Shown here: positions 7,566 to 13,912 of the stretch, piece by piece
Position numbering within the stretch: the stretch's first letter is position 1
Layout: each line of letters begins with the position of its first letter
Origin: Propionibacteriaceae bacterium
Lineage (GTDB): Bacteria; Actinomycetota; Actinomycetes; Propionibacteriales; Propionibacteriaceae
Length of the DNA: 17,984 nucleotides
Direction: 5' to 3'
NCBI GenBank assembly: GCA_003158895.1
Contig: PMLO01000035.1
Coordinates: 1-17,984, forward strand
Notes under the pieces: generated by a model
What the model was told of the DNA's origin: nothing
Database searches by the model: none
What the model saw: the letters and a program-made list of their open reading frames with translations, nothing else
Made by a program: the position numbers and the translations under genes

Positions 7566-8090
7566 ATGACCCAGGGTGAGGCGCCGCGACCGGCGTCCCC
7601 CACGCTCGCAACCGGAGCGGTGGGGATCATCTACGACCGCGCCGTGCTCGGCGCGGCCATGAACGACCTCCAGGCGAAGTCGTACCGGGTGGCGGCGTTC
7701 GACTGTCGCCGCTGGTCGAACCCGCTGGCCGCCGGCCAGGAGCTCGGGACGACGCTGGGGATGCCCGAGTCCTTGCCCCGTACGATCCCGGTCGTCGGCA
7801 GCTATCTCCAGGAGCTCGCCCGCGGCGACTCCCCGTTCGGAGACCTGCGGCTGCGCATGGTCGTGGTGCTCGGCGTCTTCGACGACTTTCTGCGCCGCCA
7901 TCGTGCCGACGCGCTCGTGCTCCTCGACGAGCTCGGCCAGGCATCGCGCATGGCTCAGCTGTTCCAGCACCGGATCCTGGTACTGGTCCAGTCGGACGAT
8001 CCCGACCTGGAGGTGGTCGCCGTGCCCACGATGATCATCCCCGATCGGCAGACCTTCCGCAGTGCGCTGTGGACGCGTGGGCGTCCCTGA
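7566..8090 (+). CDS. Hypothetical protein, possibly barstar-like fold
   Basis: A 174-residue soluble protein with a clear GGAGGG SD five bases before its ATG. The N-terminal 15 residues are Pro/Ala-rich and then the folded part begins. The pattern IIYDRAVLGAAMNDLQAKSY, VAAFDCRRWSN, LGTTLGMPES, SYLQELARG resembles the barstar (barnase inhibitor) layout: strand, helix, a strand with an Asp, then a helix ending in LG-P and a second helix. A later hydrophobic strand MVVVLGVFDDFL and the helix ADALVLLDELGQASRMA also fit. The barstar Tyr-Gly-x-Asn-Leu-Asp core is not conserved, so this is a structural guess. No RNase-like partner is next to it. Function unknown; it could also be a stand-alone actinobacterial protein. 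Confidence 0.75.
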   Translation: MTQGEAPRPASPTLATGAVGIIYDRAVLGAAMNDLQAKSYRVAAFDCRRWSNPLAAGQELGTTLGMPESLPRTIPVVGSYLQELARGDSPFGDLRLRMVVVLGVFDDFLRRHRADALVLLDELGQASRMAQLFQHRILVLVQSDDPDLEVVAVPTMIIPDRQTFRSALWTRGRP

Positions 8091-8096
8091 GCCCTC

Positions 8097-8169
8097 ACGG
8101 ACAACACCTTCCCTGACACGGACAACACTCCACCGTGTACCGCCACACTTCGTGGCCAGTCAGACAACG
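8097..8169. repeat. Direct repeat with 21-bp period upstream of orphan regulator
   Basis: ACGGACAACAC occurs at 8097-8107 and exactly again at 8118-8128. A degenerate unit (ACCGCCACACT) follows at 8139 and another (TCAGACAACGT) at 8160, so the core GACAAC recurs at 8100, 8121 and 8163, offsets of 21 and 42. It begins just after one stop codon and ends about 60 bases before the next start. A 21-bp period puts sites on one face of the helix, as activator or response-regulator sites often are; a decayed tandem duplication is the alternative. Confidence 0.55.
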
Positions 8170-8230
8170 TCACCGCCAGCACTCGTTCGCTGGGCTTGGG
8201 GCACTGCTCCCCAGCTCGGAAGGACCTGTC

Positions 8231-8845
8231 ATGGCGGGTTGCTCGACCACCTCGGCGCGTTACGACGCCGACTGGGCCACGGTGGCTGATGACGTTCTCG
8301 ACGCGCCGCTGTCGGTGACGGCGGCTGACGCGCTCGTACGGGCTCGCCGCGAGGGCGATCCATGGCTCGGCCTGCTCATCGGTGCGGCGCAGGTCGGTGA
8401 CGAGCTCGCTGGACGGTGCGTCGTCCAAGCCGTGCTCGGGCGCCTCGTGGCGATCGCGAGGCGCGACTCCCGCCTCGACGTCGACCAGCTCGTCGGCGCG
8501 CTGTGGCTCCGCATCCGCTCGTACCCCCTGGAACGCCGCCCGCGTGCGATCGTGAGCAACCTCGTGCTGGACGCGCGGAAGGACGCCGCCGCCGAGCTCC
8601 GGCCGCTGCCAGTCACGCCCCCGCCAGCCCCGCGTCGCCACGCCGTGGCCGCGAACCTGCTCGTCGAGGCCGTACGGATCGGGGTGATCGACGCTCCCAT
8701 CGCCGAGGTCATGAGCAGCGTGTACGTGCTGGGGCTGAGCGGTGAAGCGGCCGCCCGGCGGCACGGGGTCACGCCGACCACGGTCCGCTGGCGGTGCAGC
8801 GCCGGCATGCGGCGCCTCGCACTGGCACGAGAGCGGCTCGTGTGA
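8231..8845 (+). CDS. Orphan regulator with sigma-70 region-4-like HTH
   Basis: A 204-residue protein starting at ATG 8231 with GGAAGGA 6 bases upstream; the frame is open further left (to 8135) but that stretch is low in coding character. Residues 168-192 (GLSGEAAARRHGVTPTTVRWRCSAG) form a helix-turn-helix of the sigma region-4 type with the usual A-x-x-x-G-V-x-x-x-T-V spacing. The middle part (LVGALWLRIRSYPLERRPRAIVSNLVLD, 87-114) recalls the helical N-terminal half seen in ECF-like actinobacterial proteins, but the canonical region-2 -10-binding sequence is not recognisable. It may be a divergent sigma factor or an HTH regulator. It is convergent with the TadE/TadG pair and separated from it by a terminator. 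The target is unknown; autoregulation through the upstream 21-bp repeats is possible. Confidence 0.8.
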   Translation: MAGCSTTSARYDADWATVADDVLDAPLSVTAADALVRARREGDPWLGLLIGAAQVGDELAGRCVVQAVLGRLVAIARRDSRLDVDQLVGALWLRIRSYPLERRPRAIVSNLVLDARKDAAAELRPLPVTPPPAPRRHAVAANLLVEAVRIGVIDAPIAEVMSSVYVLGLSGEAAARRHGVTPTTVRWRCSAGMRRLALARERLV

Positions 8846-8874
8846 ACGGACCGCTCACATCCACCCCCGGGAAG

Positions 8875-8912
8875 CACGAAGGCCGGACCCCTGTAAGAGT
8901 CCGGCCTTCGTG
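8875..8912. terminator. Bidirectional terminator hairpin
   Basis: CACGAAGGCCGGAC (8875-8888) and GTCCGGCCTTCGTG (8899-8912) form a perfect 14-bp stem with a 10-base loop. It sits between two convergent stop codons, 29 bases after one and 16 before the other. There is no T-tract, which is common for actinobacterial terminators. It can serve both strands. Confidence 0.9.
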
Positions 8913-8928
8913 ACGAAGCGATGTTCGT

Positions 8929-10530
8929 CTAGCTTCCCGGCATCTGCACGAAACGGGTATCCGCCGACTGTGCCGCCTGGAGCGCAGTGCTGAAGATCTT
9001 GGACAGCTGGGTGCCGTCGCTGGCGCAGAAGTAGTAGTCGCCGTCCGAGTTCGCAGTTGCACAGTTGGATGGGGCCGTGCTTGGGCTGCCGTTGTCGGCG
9101 TTCGACGCCGCCGACGCCAGCACCTGCGCGACATTCTGGGAGCCGCACATCGGGATCGTCTTGCTCGAGCCCTGGTAGAAGATGGTGATGATACCGATCT
9201 TCGCGTTCTTGGCCGCTGTGGCCACGGCCTTCAGGTTGGTGCACGCCTGCGAGGAACCCGCGCCCGGCGACGACGGCTCGGTCGAATGGGTCAGGTCCGC
9301 ATCGGTCGAAGTTCCGGTCGAGTCCTTGTAGGGCTTCGAGTTGTATCCCATCGTCTCGTCGGGCTGGCCGTCTGTCTCGAGGATGATCCACTGCTTCACC
9401 GTGCTACCGGACTTGAGCAGCGTCGCGCGCTGGGCGGACAAGGTGCTGAGGTTGCTTTGGTCGTATCCGAGCAACAAGCGGGCTGCGGCCTTGAGCGGTG
9501 CGGCGAGATGAGTGCCCCACGGGTAGTTGCTATTGCCGGTGTTCGGGTCGATCATCGCGGTCGAGTCGAAGTGGTCCATGCAGTCGACCTGGTACCCCAA
9601 ACCGCTGGTGAGCGGCAAGGTGCGTCCCGTGCTGCCGAGCGTTCCGGTCAGGTAGCTGTTGGAGAAGCCCGTCGTCGTATTCCCTTGCGCCAGAGGCAGC
9701 CACTTGCCGACCCGGGCACCACCATCGGGGTAGTACCCGGTCGTCTTCGACGGCTGCACCACCGGGCCGAGATGTGTCTTGCACGGGTCCGTCGAGAGAG
9801 CGTTGCTCCGGTGGATCGTACCGACCGTCACGAGCTGGTACTCGGGGGTCATCGACTGGAGCGTGGTCTCGATGCCGCTCTTCATGGAACTGAAGTCGCT
9901 GTTCGACATCGATGGGGTTCGGTCAGCGATGATCGCAACGTCCATGGCGTTCAGCACACCGCCGCACGAGTTGCTGCAGGATACGGAGGTGATGGCGCCG
10001 GTCGAGCCGGAGGAGATGCCGATCGCGGGCGCGAAGTAGAACGGCACCGTCTTCTTGGCGTAGACCTTGATGGCGTTGCAGATGGCACCGGCGTTGTCAC
10101 AGGGGATGGCGCAGAAGTTCTGGTCGCAGATGACCCCGCCGACCCCGTTCTGATAGGTCGTGGTCACGCCGGGATTGGGGTCGCACGTGGCTGAGGAGAT
10201 GGCCCCCGCTGCGGGCTGTGTCCCGCCGGTCGAGACCGCCATGCACAACGGTTTCACGTCCGGCACATAGGACGTGTCGTACCGAGCGAAGTACGCCAGA
10301 GCCGCCGCTTTGGCCGCCGTGGTATCCGGAAGAGAACTGGCTCCGGCCTGGGCAGCCGCGTCCGTGATGTTGCGCAGCGTCTGCCGCGACCAGGTCAGGT
10401 TCGCGAGGTCGAACGAGAAGGCTGCACTACCAAACAGGATCACCAGGCTGAGGGCGATGACGACGGCCGTGGCCCCACGATCCCTCGTACGGGACCACCG
10501 GAGACCAAAGGCCGGGAAGTACTTCTTCAT
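8929..10530 (-). CDS. TadG-like pilus-assembly protein with vWA domain
   Basis: A 533-residue envelope protein. Residues 17-41 (DRGATAVVIALSLVILFGSAAFSFDL) are a TadE/TadG-type N-terminal membrane anchor with the family's RGA start. After it comes a helix, LRNITDAAAQAGASSLP, typical of TadG-like proteins. A von Willebrand A domain begins near residue 197 (MDVAIIADRTPSMSNSD) with a MIDAS motif of the form D-x-T-x-S (D203, T205, S207) and a later strand WIILETDGQPDE; it runs close to the C-terminus. About a dozen Cys residues suggest disulphides outside the cell. I choose ATG 10530 because GGAG lies 7 bases upstream; ATG 10542 is the alternative. It follows tadE by 13 bases, hence one operon. 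It probably acts at the cell surface in adhesion or pilus assembly. Confidence 0.88.
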   Translation of the reverse strand: MKKYFPAFGLRWSRTRDRGATAVVIALSLVILFGSAAFSFDLANLTWSRQTLRNITDAAAQAGASSLPDTTAAKAAALAYFARYDTSYVPDVKPLCMAVSTGGTQPAAGAISSATCDPNPGVTTTYQNGVGGVICDQNFCAIPCDNAGAICNAIKVYAKKTVPFYFAPAIGISSGSTGAITSVSCSNSCGGVLNAMDVAIIADRTPSMSNSDFSSMKSGIETTLQSMTPEYQLVTVGTIHRSNALSTDPCKTHLGPVVQPSKTTGYYPDGGARVGKWLPLAQGNTTTGFSNSYLTGTLGSTGRTLPLTSGLGYQVDCMDHFDSTAMIDPNTGNSNYPWGTHLAAPLKAAARLLLGYDQSNLSTLSAQRATLLKSGSTVKQWIILETDGQPDETMGYNSKPYKDSTGTSTDADLTHSTEPSSPGAGSSQACTNLKAVATAAKNAKIGIITIFYQGSSKTIPMCGSQNVAQVLASAASNADNGSPSTAPSNCATANSDGDYYFCASDGTQLSKIFSTALQAAQSADTRFVQMPGS

Positions 10531-10543
10531 CCGAAACTCCATG

Positions 10544-10978
10544 TCAGTGCTCGATTCGCATGTAGCTGCTGCCCGTGAGCGGCGCGTTCGTGAGCAACGT
10601 GAACAGGCCGGTGACGCCGACGTAGTGGACAGTCACGGTGACCGTCGCGATGTTTCCGCGGTTGCCTGTCGCGGCCCCGAGGACGCACGCCTGGTTGGTG
10701 GAGGGAACTGTGCAGCTCGTCGTTATGGTCGGGGGGCCGGCGGACGTGATGCCGACGAGCGCCGTTGTCACTGCAAGTTGCGCGTCCGCATCGGTGCCAC
10801 CGAGGCTGGCCACACGGACACCTTCGCGGGCCGCGTTGGCAACCATGGTTCGCGCCTGGATGGCCAGACCGAACTCGATGGATCCGAAGATCAGGACGAC
10901 GAGCGGGCCGAGGATGAGTGCGAACTCGACCGCAGCCGCGCCTCTGTCGCGCCATCGGCGCAATTTCCGTGTCACCAT
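10544..10978 (-). CDS. TadE-like pseudopilin
   Basis: A 144-residue protein of the TadE family. The start is ATG 10978 (MVTRKLRRW), which puts a short basic leader before the prepilin-like site; the frame is open 27 codons further upstream but that part is not family-like. RDRGAAAVEFALILGPLVVLIFGSIEFG shows the hallmark: a Gly (G13) followed by AAAVE with Glu at +5, then one membrane helix. This matches pseudopilins cleaved by a TadV-type prepilin peptidase. The rest is an extracellular beta-rich region with two Cys, ending in SSYMRIEH. It is cotranscribed with the TadG-like gene. Other Tad genes (flp, tadA, tadB, tadC, tadZ) are not in this window, so they must lie elsewhere if the pilus is made. 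The SD is weak. Confidence 0.9.
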   Translation of the reverse strand: MVTRKLRRWRDRGAAAVEFALILGPLVVLIFGSIEFGLAIQARTMVANAAREGVRVASLGGTDADAQLAVTTALVGITSAGPPTITTSCTVPSTNQACVLGAATGNRGNIATVTVTVHYVGVTGLFTLLTNAPLTGSSYMRIEH

Positions 10979-11373
10979 AAACGTCCGGGCCAGCGCAACA
11001 ACATCTGGCCCGTGCCTCCCCCCCAGGTTGCACTGAACTAGGGCAGAGGGTAGCAGCAATACCTAAGGGTGTGTAAAGGACTGAGAGGACGTTCACACGG
11101 CCAATCCTCGGCGCCACGCCGACGCCAGTGGCTTCGTTACCGTACCGTGACGGTCGTTACCCAGGTCATGCGGGGTCCCGCCAAGCGCTTGCCGCATCGA
11201 GACCCGATCGTAATGTGGCCCGTGCGTCCAGCCGCTGAGATATCTGGCATCCTGTTATTACCACACAGTGGTCCATAGCCTGGGGGGTTGCTGGGGATTG
11301 TCCCGCAGCCCCTTGGTGCTTTTCCAGGGCAGTTTCGCTCGCTGGGCGTGTGTCACCCGCCCTCTCGTCCCGA
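10979..11373. other. 395-bp intergenic region with short repeats
   Basis: No convincing gene. It must hold the promoter of the minus-strand TadE/TadG operon, but I could not choose one. Visible structure: TCGTTACC twice (11134-11141 and 11154-11161, 20 bp apart) with ACCGT...ACGGT between; the 10-bp palindrome CAAGCGCTTG (11182-11191) inside ATGCGG...CCGCAT (11168-11197); CCAC-ACA-GTGG (11261-11271) inside an AT-richer patch (about 11238-11278). These could be operators or a terminator of the MFS gene to the right, whose stop is at 11374. Confidence 0.4.
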
Positions 11374-12717
11374 TCAGGAGACGGGCTCGACCGCCGGACC
11401 CCTGGTCGACTCCGTACCTCGATCGAACATCGCCGCCCCCATGCGCCGGGTGACAAGGATGAAGCCGAGAGCCAGGAAGAGGTACGCGACGGCCAGGCCG
11501 AGGAAGATCGGTACGGAGACGCCGTCCGCCGGCAGCACGAGTGCCGCGATCACAGCCGCCAGTACGAGCGCGGCGTTGAAGATCATGTCGTACACAACGA
11601 AGACCCGGCCCTTGTAGCTGTCCTCGATGTGCGCCTGGACGAGCGTGTCCGTACAGATCTTGAACGACTGCGACGCCAGCCCGAGCAGGAACGAGGCGGC
11701 GACGAGGGTCACGCGCTGGAACACCGAACCAGGGAAGGCTTGGAAGACGGCCGAGGCGAGAGCCAGCACGATCATCCAGCGGCGCACTCCGAAGCGGGAC
11801 GCCATAGGAGGGGTCACGGCGGACGCCGCGAAGAAGCCGATTCCCGTCGCCAGCGCCCAGATGCTGATGTCGGCCATCGCGGCGTTGACGTCGCTGATGG
11901 TGTGGAAGTGGTTGCGGTACGTGAGGATCGTGCCGACCATCGCGATGCCCCACAGCACCCGCTGGATCCCGATCATCGACAGGCCGATGGCTGCCGGGCG
12001 GTGGTGGGCGATGTGACCCATCGCCGCTTTGAGGCCACGCAGCACGTCGGCCGCGGTGTGGTGATGGCGATGGTCGGGACCTAGGGCTGTGCGGGAGAAG
12101 CGGCTGGCCAGGAACGCGGACGTCGCGAACCCGATCCCCGCGAGCAGGAACGCGAACGCGTCGGCCTGGTACGTGGGAAGCCACTTGCCCAGGATGAAGC
12201 GCGATCCGAACACGACACCGCCGCCGATCACGGCGCCGACCGGTCCGACAAGGGGCATCACGGTGTTGGCGGACAGGTACTCGTCCGGGTTGACCGTGTG
12301 CGCCATCGCGGCCGAGATCGCCGCGAGCAGGAACCGGTTGGCGCTCAAGGCGAGCAGGGCGACGCCGGCGAGGGTGTACTGCATCGGTGCGGAACGATCG
12401 CCGCTCCCGACGATCGCGCCGATGGCCAGCGCGAACACGACACGCATCGAGTCGGTGATGACGAGGATCTGCCGGCGGGACCATCGATCGAGGATGGTCG
12501 ACACGAACGGGCCGAGGATGCTGAACGGCAGCAGCGTGAGGGCGAGGACCGCGGCGATCGCCGTGGCGCTGGGCTGCTGGTACGGGGAGAACAGGACGTA
12601 CGAGGCCAGCCCGACCTGTACGCAGCCGTCCGCCGTCTGCGTGACGATGCGCAACAGCAGCAACCTGCGGAACGCCTCGTGACGCCACAGTCGGGCGACG
12701 CTTGAGAAGACGTGCAA
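11374..12717 (-). CDS. Major facilitator superfamily transporter, TTG start
   Basis: A 447-residue membrane transporter. The frame is open to 12978, but the extra part is Arg/Pro-rich and would run into the divergent gene at 12838. A TTG at 12717 has a good AGGAG exactly six bases upstream and leads straight into HVFSSVARLWRHEAFRRLLLLRIV, the usual N-terminus before TM1 of this family. About twelve hydrophobic segments follow, with the motif-A-like loop STILDRWSRRQILVITDSMR between TM2 and TM3 and a second FGVRRW loop in the C-half. A His-rich loop (GPDHRHHHTAAD) lies between the halves. The sequence resembles the EntS/MFS_3-type exporter group more than sugar porters; the substrate is unknown. 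The C-terminal tail is hydrophilic. Confidence 0.88.
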   Translation of the reverse strand: MHVFSSVARLWRHEAFRRLLLLRIVTQTADGCVQVGLASYVLFSPYQQPSATAIAAVLALTLLPFSILGPFVSTILDRWSRRQILVITDSMRVVFALAIGAIVGSGDRSAPMQYTLAGVALLALSANRFLLAAISAAMAHTVNPDEYLSANTVMPLVGPVGAVIGGGVVFGSRFILGKWLPTYQADAFAFLLAGIGFATSAFLASRFSRTALGPDHRHHHTAADVLRGLKAAMGHIAHHRPAAIGLSMIGIQRVLWGIAMVGTILTYRNHFHTISDVNAAMADISIWALATGIGFFAASAVTPPMASRFGVRRWMIVLALASAVFQAFPGSVFQRVTLVAASFLLGLASQSFKICTDTLVQAHIEDSYKGRVFVVYDMIFNAALVLAAVIAALVLPADGVSVPIFLGLAVAYLFLALGFILVTRRMGAAMFDRGTESTRGPAVEPVS

Positions 12718-12837
12718 CCTGCGCTCCTGTTCGACGCCTGGTGGCAAGCGCCCGCCTGATCGTACCTGGCAGAGGCGGCGGAGCGGAGGTACGGTTCGGG
12801 AAGGCGTGGGGTCGAGGCCGACAGCAGGAGGTCGAGT

Positions 12838-13251
12838 GTGAGCAGCGCGTCCGGTGGTCGTGCGGAAGATGCCCGTGTCCGAGCGGAGCTGGCCGCCGCA
12901 TCGGGACGGTACGAGTCGGAGCGGGCCCAGGTGCTCATCGACGCGTTCGTCGCGAAGGCCATGGATCTCGGGATCCATCCGGAGCCGCTACGGGCGCATA
13001 CGTTCGCGGGCGCGGAGGTCAAGACCGACAAGCTCGGCTGGTACATCCGCAAGAACCACTCGATCGCGGTCGGTACTGATGGTGGCTACTACCAGCTCAC
13101 CGTGCCGGGCGGATCCGGATTGCTGGAGCGGCTTCGCGGCGTGAAGCTGGCCGCGACTCCTCCCCCGCTCGTCGTCGGCCGCGGCGGCCGCGACGGCGAG
13201 ACCGGCGACCTCAGCGAGTTCCTCGACCGGGTCCTTGCTTCGAAGCAGTGA
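12838..13251 (+). CDS. Conserved actinobacterial hypothetical protein
   Basis: A 137-residue soluble protein with a GTG start and an AGGAGGT SD at the right distance. It begins with a helix (ERAQVLIDAFVAKAMDLGIHPEPLRAHTF). Short strands follow: VKTDKLGWYIRKNHSIAVGTDGGYYQLTVPGG. It ends with the motif PPLVVGRGGRDGE. I recognise this arrangement (WYxRxxxSxAVGTDGxxYxLTVP ... LVVGRGGRDGE) from unnamed actinobacterial proteins but know no function for it. There is no signal peptide or membrane segment. It is divergent from the MFS gene, with a 120-bp shared region. GCAGA-AAAA-TCTGC at 13267-13280, just after the stop, may be a short terminator. Confidence 0.85.
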   Translation: MSSASGGRAEDARVRAELAAASGRYESERAQVLIDAFVAKAMDLGIHPEPLRAHTFAGAEVKTDKLGWYIRKNHSIAVGTDGGYYQLTVPGGSGLLERLRGVKLAATPPPLVVGRGGRDGETGDLSEFLDRVLASKQ

Positions 13252-13287
13252 CCGCTTGCCGGGCGGGCAGAAAAATCTGCTGCTGAG

Positions 13288-13313
13288 GCAACCTTTCGGC
13301 TCCTGAAGCGTCT
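13288..13313 (+). promoter_or_regulatory. ECF-type promoter of the sigma/propeller pair
   Basis: GCAACC (13288-13293), a 15-base spacer and CGTCT (13309-13313) match the AAC / CGTC pattern of ECF sigma promoters. The same elements with the same spacing occur before the second, broken copy (15335-15360). The GTG start is 68 bases downstream. Conservation between copies points to autoregulation by the encoded sigma factor, which is inference. Confidence 0.7.
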
Positions 13314-13381
13314 CTAATGGTGTGACGACCTAAACCTCGACTGCCCCACGAGGCGCGGCGTCACCCAGGAGGGGATCGGCC

Positions 13382-13912
13382 GTGAGGACCGCCGACGAAA
13401 GTCAGGATCGTCTGCTCCACACCGCGGTAGATGTCTCGGCCCTGTACGCCGCAGAGCACCTCCGTATGATCCGCTTGGCCGCCCTCCTCGTCGACGACAT
13501 CGACACCGCGGAGGAGGTCGTACAGGACGCGTTCCTCGGCCTGACCGTGGCAGTACCCCGACTGCGCGACGCGAACGCAGCGGTCGGTTACCTGCACACC
13601 TCGGTCGTCAACGGAGCCCGCTCCGCGATGCGGCGTCGCCGGACCGTACGAGGCTTCCTCGCACGAACCATCCAACCGGACCCGTCGCCTCCAGCCGACC
13701 TCGGCGTCGACGCGGCCGGGACGCGGAACGAGGTCCTCGCAGCGCTGGGCACGCTGCCACCGCGGATGCGAGAGGTCCTCGTCCTTCGCTACTGGTCCGA
13801 GCTTTCGGAGAGTCAGATCGCCCTCACCCTCGGGATCTCCGAGGGCACGGTGAAGTCGACAGTCAGCCGAGGGCTTGATCGGCTCGAGACGACGCTGGGA
13901 GGCGCCCGATGA
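13382..13912 (+). CDS. ECF RNA polymerase sigma factor (SigE-like)
   Basis: A 176-residue group IV sigma factor. GTG is preceded by AGGAGGGG at about seven bases. Region 2 spans about residues 20-90 (LRMIRLAALLVDDIDTAEEVVQDAFLGL with the core-binding and -10-recognition helices). An acidic/proline linker is at 96-115. Region 4 is at about 117-170, with the HTH LSESQIALTLGISEGTVKSTVSRGLDRLE. There is no extra C-terminal domain. Its stop overlaps the start of the next gene (ATGA), so the two are coupled like a sigma factor and its membrane partner. An ECF promoter upstream suggests it transcribes itself. The second copy at 15429 is truncated after region 2. The signal and regulon are unknown. 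Confidence 0.95.
   Translation: MRTADESQDRLLHTAVDVSALYAAEHLRMIRLAALLVDDIDTAEEVVQDAFLGLTVAVPRLRDANAAVGYLHTSVVNGARSAMRRRRTVRGFLARTIQPDPSPPADLGVDAAGTRNEVLAALGTLPPRMREVLVLRYWSELSESQIALTLGISEGTVKSTVSRGLDRLETTLGGAR

Noticed and set aside
8197..8213. TGGGG-CACTGCT-CCCCA hairpin just before the SD of the orphan regulator
   Set aside because: The stem is only five base pairs with a 7-base loop; not strong enough to call an attenuator.
11166..11456. Small minus-strand frame near the MFS stop
   Set aside because: No SD or domain, and it overlaps the end of the MFS gene; treated as non-coding.
11258..12901. 547-codon minus-strand frame overlapping the MFS gene
   Set aside because: Arg/Pro/His-rich translation in the wrong frame; the neighbouring frame has clear transporter sequence.
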